Of a DNA stretch of 13,116 nucleotides, positions 9,812 through 13,116 are shown piece after piece. The DNA comes from Candidatus Poseidoniaceae archaeon (GTDB lineage Archaea > Thermoplasmatota > Poseidoniia > Poseidoniales > Poseidoniaceae). The position numbers were made by a program, and so were the translations under genes. The notes under the pieces were generated by a model. The model did no database searches. It saw only the letters and a program-made list of their open reading frames with translations, and was not told the origin of the DNA. The stretch is taken from contig JAQXFL010000039.1 of NCBI GenBank assembly GCA_029250345.1, positions 1 to 13,116 of the forward strand, given 5' to 3'. Positions within the stretch are counted from its first letter, which is position 1; each line of letters opens with the position of its first letter.

Positions 9812-10677
9812 TCTGCAAAGTAGATTCTCGAAAGTTCTTCAAGACCAGTCAGTTGTCGAATCCTGAATCTTGTAGAAGCTTCTTCGCTTGCAGTAAGCAT
9901 CTCACTGTTTGCTGTTATGTAGCGGTCGAGCTCGACTGCTTGACGTACTTTTTCTTCAACTGCGGCATACAACGCGTATGATTGCTCAATGTCCGTAGCA
10001 TTGAGTGCAGGCTCAACTTCTGAGACATCAAGGCCCATTCTCCTCCATTGAAGTATGCGCTTTCGAAGCAGTGAAGTCGTAAATCCATTCAACGGAAGCC
10101 GTGTCAACTGTACGAGTTGCGGTGAACCATCGTCGAGAATTTTTAGGGAAGTAGAATCGACTGCCTCGTTCTTCACTTCAAGGGAATCTGGACGTTCGAT
10201 CAACTGGGTAGGTGACTCTGCTGGTGAGGCGAGTTCAATGCTTGGTGCTTCACGGCGAAGCCTAGCGAGCCATTGCGGATGAAAGGCAAGTGTTCGGATG
10301 GGTATGAGAATCGTCCACTGTTTCCTGTGAACGGACTCCCGAAGCATCCGGATGAATCCAAGAGTGTTGTCTTCCCCATTTTGCGTAACAAGCCACTCAA
10401 GTCCTTCAAGAACCACGATTCCGTTATGATTCGAAAGATGTCCTAAGATCAACTTTGAGATTTCATCGAGGTCAGGACGAACGGCTCCATCCGTAATGCG
10501 TTCTGATAACCAATACGCCTCGACGCTGTTAATGTCGAGGTGCTCAAGCAATCGCCGGTGCGGCAACCGAGAAAACAACAGTACGTGTCCAACATCTGAC
10601 TGACTTTTTCGGTCAACCCAAGCGAGAGTTTCTTCGTCAGTCACAAATTCACATGTGTATATTTTCCCGATTTCCAA
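9808..10677 (-). CDS. DUF835-domain protein, function unknown
   Basis: The protein has 289 residues. The N-terminal half (about 28-145) has the DUF835 pattern: HVLLFSRLPHRRLLEHL, AYWLSER, a Pro-containing linker to DEISKLILGHL, then GIVVLEGLEWLVTQNGEDN and the beta-strand TILIPIRTLAF. DUF835 is found mainly in euryarchaea, often with sensory or signalling domains, and resembles a degenerate P-loop or MEDS-type fold; no nucleotide-binding motif is visible here. The C-terminal part (about 195-289) is predicted mostly helical with charged residues and is not recognised. No membrane segment or signal peptide is seen. The TTG start is chosen because GGGGGTGA lies 4 nt upstream and the frame has a stop shortly before it with no other usable start. 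The gene converges on hutH with a 4-nt stop overlap and is divergent from the EF-hand gene. Confidence 0.75.
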   Translation of the reverse strand: MEIGKIYTCEFVTDEETLAWVDRKSQSDVGHVLLFSRLPHRRLLEHLDINSVEAYWLSERITDGAVRPDLDEISKLILGHLSNHNGIVVLEGLEWLVTQNGEDNTLGFIRMLRESVHRKQWTILIPIRTLAFHPQWLARLRREAPSIELASPAESPTQLIERPDSLEVKNEAVDSTSLKILDDGSPQLVQLTRLPLNGFTTSLLRKRILQWRRMGLDVSEVEPALNATDIEQSYALYAAVEEKVRQAVELDRYITANSEMLTASEEASTRFRIRQLTGLEELSRIYFAD

Positions 10678-10681
10678 TTCT

Positions 10682-10689
10682 TCACCCCC
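10682..10689 (-). promoter_or_regulatory. Ribosome binding site of the DUF835 gene (GGGGGTGA before TTG)
   Basis: On the minus strand GGGGGTGA lies 4 nt before TTG at 10677 and matches the anti-Shine-Dalgarno in seven of eight positions. It decides for the TTG start. Confidence 0.65.
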
Positions 10690-10717
10690 GCTGCGTTTGA
10701 CCGCTCATATTGGGGGT
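10684..10717 (-). promoter_or_regulatory. Possible leader hairpin masking the ribosome binding site of the DUF835 gene
   Basis: On the minus strand ACCCCC (10717-10712) can pair with GGGGGT (10689-10684), a 6-bp stem with five G-C pairs and a 22-nt loop that itself holds a GCG/CGC mini-stem. The second arm is the ribosome binding site of the DUF835 gene, so the fold would hide it. The complementarity is seen; a role in regulation is inferred. Confidence 0.35.
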
Positions 10718-10740
10718 TCATCATTCAAAGTCTATGAATC

Positions 10741-10748
10741 ATTATATC
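10741..10748. promoter_or_regulatory. TATA-box-like element in the divergent promoter region
   Basis: ATTATATC is the clearest TATA-like stretch in the 102-bp gap between the DUF835 gene (minus) and the EF-hand gene (plus). About 26 bp rightward from its centre lies 10770, just before the GGTG and ATG of the EF-hand gene. The same distance leftward gives about 10718, the edge of the leader hairpin of the DUF835 gene. One element could therefore serve both directions, though the rightward use is better supported. Confidence 0.45.
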
Positions 10749-10770
10749 CGGCGATGCACTCGGGAGAACA

Positions 10771-10775
10771 GGTGT
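10771..10775 (+). promoter_or_regulatory. Ribosome binding site of the EF-hand gene (GGTGT, 4 nt before ATG)
   Basis: GGTGT is one base off GGTGA and lies 4 nt before ATG 10780. It favours this ATG over the in-frame GTG two codons upstream, which would overlap the site. Confidence 0.55.
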
Positions 10776-10779
10776 GGAA

Positions 10780-12657
10780 ATGTCTAACGAGACGAAAGAT
10801 GAAGTCGCTATGGCTGAATGTGGCGCATGCAGGGCGATTGTCCCACTGAATTCCGAGAACTGCCCCGAATGTAATATTTCTTTCTCAGGTGTATCAGACG
10901 AAGCACTTGGAGAGTGTGGCGCGTGCCATGGATTAGTCGCCCTCGACTCTACCAAATGCAGTCACTGCGGTACAATCTTTGTTGCAGACGATGTTGTAGA
11001 AGTTCTACGCAAGTGGCTTGAAACAACCGGCATTAGCATCCCAACACTCTTCAAAAAGTTCGACACCAACAACGACAATCTCATTGATTCTTCTGAATTG
11101 AAGACGGGTCTTTTGAGCTTGAACTTGGCAGATTTGCCACCGTCACAAGTTGAACGTCTGGTAAACACAATAGACGAAGACGGTGATGGCCAAATCGATC
11201 TCTCCGAACTCCATGAAACCATTACTGGTGAAAAAATAGAACCTGGAGTCATTGCAGAGGACGAACCTGTTTCCACAAACGATGAAACGAATTCAGATGA
11301 AGACGATGATGATGTGGCTGAAGATGTTGACTTGGACGAAGATTCTGCTGAAGAGGTAGCAGATTCTGAAGAGGAAGACGTTTCAGAGGATGAAGAAGCG
11401 TCTGATGATGGCCTTGAGGTGGATGATGCAGAGGAAGATGATGAATCTGAAATTGAGGATGAATCATCAGAAGAGCCTACGGACATAGAAGACTATGATG
11501 ACGACGAACTTGCTGAAGATTATGTCGATGACATGGATGATGTCCTCGATGATATCGACGATGAAGTCGCATCACATCAATCGATTTTACAACTGATTTC
11601 GGATGCAATGGACGAGACAGGTGACTCTCCAAATAAATTCTTTAACGCCCTTGATAAAGACGGTAATGGACAAATTACAGCTGCCGAATTTAGAAGTTCA
11701 ATCTCGGATCTCATCGGCTCGGATGTCTCGTACAAAGACATTGAATCTTTCCTTGTTGATGTGGATGAAGACAACGACGGCTCTATCGACATCATAGAGT
11801 TCGTAGAGGCGCTGGAATCACTTGATGACCTTGATGAAGCAATCGATGATGAAGCGCGGCTATCGAAAAAGGTGGACAAACCCTTCCCGACAGACCTTCA
11901 AAAGCAAATGATGGGTAAGAAATGGAACGATGTTGTTTGGCCTCTTATTCACATGGCATTTGGATTGTTTATCGCTGCATGGCTCATTAACGGTATGGGC
12001 GGTATTGGCCCTCTTGGCGTAAGCGGAGAAGGTGGCCCAATTGCTTTGGAAACGGATTACAAAATTGGATTTGAAGACTGGAATGAAGGCGACATATACC
12101 CCTGCGACCCGGATGTTCAGGTTGGTGAATGCCGTAATTCACTTACCCCATTCTCCGGCGAATCATCTTCCATGCCTGCTGGATTTTACATTGATGGAAT
12201 CATCATGATGGTTCTCGGCCTGGCCGGCCTGGTTGGTTCACTCGCCATGCATTTTGTTGTGGTCCCAGGATGGAGAGCACGCGCTAAGGCAATGAAAGAA
12301 GTCTCTGATGACACGGAAGATGCACGCACCGAAGATGCTGAAGAGGACGAGGATGAAACAGATTCTGATGATGTCGAAGAAGAATCTGGTGATGACGAAG
12401 AAGAATCTGAGGGCGACGAAAGTGAATACGAAGAGGATCCAGAATCAGAAGACGCCGAGGAAGAATATGAAGGCGAAGACGAGGAAGATGGAGACGATGA
12501 AATTGACATCGGATCACATATTGGTCTCGCATTCGAAGACGAAGATGTGTTCGGGACGATCATCGAATTCGACGATGATGAGGAAACAGTAACCATCGAA
12601 GAAGACGATACTGGAGACATTGTTACTGGTTACCAAAAAGATATTTTCTTGGAGTGA
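10780..12657 (+). CDS. Membrane protein with two zinc ribbons, four EF-hands and acidic linkers; function unknown
   Basis: The protein has 625 residues. Two tandem zinc ribbons come first (C14/C17/C28/C31 and C46/C49/C60/C63). An EF-hand pair follows with loops DTNNDNLIDSSE (95-106) and DEDGDGQIDLSE (132-143). Residues 159-263 are about 60% Asp/Glu. A second EF-hand pair has loops DKDGNGQITAAE (292-303) and DEDNDGSIDIIE (329-340). All four loops keep the Ca2+-binding positions and the final Glu. Membrane segment 1 is about 385-407 and segment 2 about 471-493. Between them is a loop of about 60 residues with C442 and C451. A second acidic stretch (509-577) and a small beta-rich domain (578-625, containing VFGTIIEFDDDEETVTIEE) end the protein. 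Lys-rich sequence before segment 1 and RARAK after segment 2 put both ends in the cytoplasm. I recognise the parts but not the whole. A calcium-responsive membrane scaffold is a guess. It is coupled to the next gene. Confidence 0.85.
   Translation: MSNETKDEVAMAECGACRAIVPLNSENCPECNISFSGVSDEALGECGACHGLVALDSTKCSHCGTIFVADDVVEVLRKWLETTGISIPTLFKKFDTNNDNLIDSSELKTGLLSLNLADLPPSQVERLVNTIDEDGDGQIDLSELHETITGEKIEPGVIAEDEPVSTNDETNSDEDDDDVAEDVDLDEDSAEEVADSEEEDVSEDEEASDDGLEVDDAEEDDESEIEDESSEEPTDIEDYDDDELAEDYVDDMDDVLDDIDDEVASHQSILQLISDAMDETGDSPNKFFNALDKDGNGQITAAEFRSSISDLIGSDVSYKDIESFLVDVDEDNDGSIDIIEFVEALESLDDLDEAIDDEARLSKKVDKPFPTDLQKQMMGKKWNDVVWPLIHMAFGLFIAAWLINGMGGIGPLGVSGEGGPIALETDYKIGFEDWNEGDIYPCDPDVQVGECRNSLTPFSGESSSMPAGFYIDGIIMMVLGLAGLVGSLAMHFVVVPGWRARAKAMKEVSDDTEDARTEDAEEDEDETDSDDVEEESGDDEEESEGDESEYEEDPESEDAEEEYEGEDEEDGDDEIDIGSHIGLAFEDEDVFGTIIEFDDDEETVTIEEDDTGDIVTGYQKDIFLE
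12651..12657 (+). promoter_or_regulatory. Ribosome binding site of the zinc-ribbon gene, overlapping the EF-hand gene stop
   Basis: GGAGTGA contains the TGA stop of the EF-hand gene and lies 4 nt before ATG 12662. The arrangement is like the MBF1-tsr3 junction and suggests that the two genes are translated together. Confidence 0.65.
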
Positions 12658-12661
12658 AAAA

Positions 12662-13024
12662 ATGACTGCAGAAGACTCTCTGCGCGCATTTCAAGGCAAA
12701 TCGTCATGCCCAGTTTGCGGGTGTATTGAGCCAAAAGGATCCGTTCGTTGTGCTGAATGCGGCACATTCCACTCCGGCATACATCTCGAAGAACGTGAAG
12801 CTCCACCGCCGGGCACTTTACCCGAGCGTGAAGTCAGTGACCCAATGGTGTACTCCTTATCCGATAAGCACACCATTCCTGACGAACAATTTCAACAGGT
12901 AGAAGAAATATCTTCATGGCAAGGTGGTTCAACTGATTTCACTGTCGGAGATGACGAAAAACCACTTGCGAGGATTGATCCGGACGAACTCGATTTGCCA
13001 GAGCCTGAAGTGCTTAATGAATGA
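12662..13024 (+). CDS. Small acidic zinc-ribbon protein, function unknown
   Basis: The protein has 120 residues. A single zinc ribbon lies at C16/C19/C30/C33, in SSCPVCG and RCAECG. The remainder (about 45-120) is acidic and rich in Pro, Asp and Glu, looks mostly disordered, and ends with the Pro/Glu-rich DELDLPEPEVLNE. No membrane segment or catalytic motif is visible. The Cys spacing (x2, x10, x2) is identical to both ribbons of the upstream EF-hand protein. ATG 12662 is chosen because GGAGTGA lies 4 nt before it; an in-frame upstream start at 12620 lies inside the preceding gene and adds an unrelated peptide. Gene order and coupling suggest a partner of the EF-hand membrane protein. That partnership is inferred. 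Confidence 0.75.
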   Translation: MTAEDSLRAFQGKSSCPVCGCIEPKGSVRCAECGTFHSGIHLEEREAPPPGTLPEREVSDPMVYSLSDKHTIPDEQFQQVEEISSWQGGSTDFTVGDDEKPLARIDPDELDLPEPEVLNE

Positions 13025-13052
13025 TTTCCCCCCTTGACTCTTGCAGTGGGCG

Positions 13053-13061
13053 GATATATTA
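13053..13061 (+). promoter_or_regulatory. TATA-box-like element near the right edge
   Basis: GATATATTA stands out in the 92-bp stretch after the zinc-ribbon gene. It could drive transcription starting near 13077-13085, ahead of or at the start of a gene that runs out of the window. No terminator hairpin for the preceding gene was seen. Confidence 0.4.
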
Positions 13062-13076
13062 ATTACCTTTCAAAAA

Positions 13077-13116
13077 ATGAAAAGGCGATATTCATTGGCG
13101 AAGGAAAGTTTGAATG
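13077..13116 (+). CDS. Possible start of a further gene, cut by window edge
   Basis: From ATG 13077 an open frame runs to the edge and encodes MKRRYSLAKESLN, a basic N-terminus. The start lies about 20 bp after a TATA-like element, so the message could be leaderless. ATG 13114, preceded by AAGGAAA, is an alternative start. Too little is visible to name a product. Confidence 0.25.
   Translation, partial: MKRRYSLAKESLN

Noticed and set aside
11249..11486. Long minus-strand open frames rich in Ser or His opposite the acidic tract
   Set aside because: Codons for Asp and Glu read as Ser, Phe, Leu, His or Ile codons on the other strand, so long stop-free frames arise automatically. They have no start signal or protein-like pattern.
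11257..11568. GATGAAGA-like repeats as a tandem DNA repeat
   Set aside because: The repetition follows from Asp/Glu codon use. No constant unit length or exact copies were found.
12308..12592. 94-codon Met/Lys-rich plus-strand frame
   Set aside because: It is a frame-shifted reading of the acidic tract of the EF-hand gene, whose own frame is continuous.
12186..12620. 144-codon Ser-rich minus-strand frame
   Set aside because: It is a mirror of the second acidic stretch, for the same reason.

Overview
The window looks like a chromosome segment of a euryarchaeon, most likely a planktonic Marine Group II/III type (Poseidoniia, Thermoplasmatota). This placement is an inference from gene content. 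The archaeal markers are a PAN-type proteasomal AAA ATPase, an archaeal MBF1, the archaeal/eukaryotic rRNA enzyme Tsr3, and a DUF835 protein. Coding is dense, base composition is moderate, and several genes use GTG or TTG starts. No rRNA, tRNA, CRISPR array, transposase or phage gene was seen.

Layout: (1) 1-625, minus strand: the N-terminal two-fifths or so of PAN, cut by the window edge. (2) 741-6182, plus strand: a compact run of MBF1, tsr3, fdhD, a YdeP/FdhF-like molybdopterin oxidoreductase and an MFS transporter. MBF1/tsr3 and oxidoreductase/MFS are tightly coupled at stop/start junctions. FdhD is the sulfurtransferase that activates formate-dehydrogenase-type Mo/W enzymes, so its place next to the oxidoreductase makes functional sense. 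(3) 6228-9811, plus strand: hutU and hutH, translationally coupled (ATGA overlap with a strong Shine-Dalgarno). They encode the first two steps of histidine breakdown (histidine to urocanate to imidazolonepropionate). HutU is the long form also found in animals. (4) 9808-10677, minus strand: a DUF835 protein convergent with hutH and overlapping its stop codon. (5) 10780-13024, plus strand: a two-gene unit. It encodes a 625-residue membrane protein with two zinc ribbons, four EF-hands, two very acidic stretches, two membrane segments and a small C-terminal beta-type domain, followed by a 120-residue soluble zinc-ribbon protein. (6) 13025-13116: a promoter-like region and possibly the start of another gene.

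Starts are well defined because many genes carry GGTGA (or a close variant) exactly 4 nt before the start codon. This rule supports the TTG starts of the oxidoreductase and DUF835 genes and the GTG start of tsr3.

The best candidate for something undescribed is the EF-hand/zinc-ribbon membrane protein with its zinc-ribbon partner. All three zinc ribbons in the two proteins have identical Cys spacing, and the positive-inside rule puts the EF-hands and ribbons in the cytoplasm. It could be a calcium-responsive membrane scaffold, but no function can be assigned from sequence alone. The rest of the window is mostly recognisable housekeeping and metabolism.
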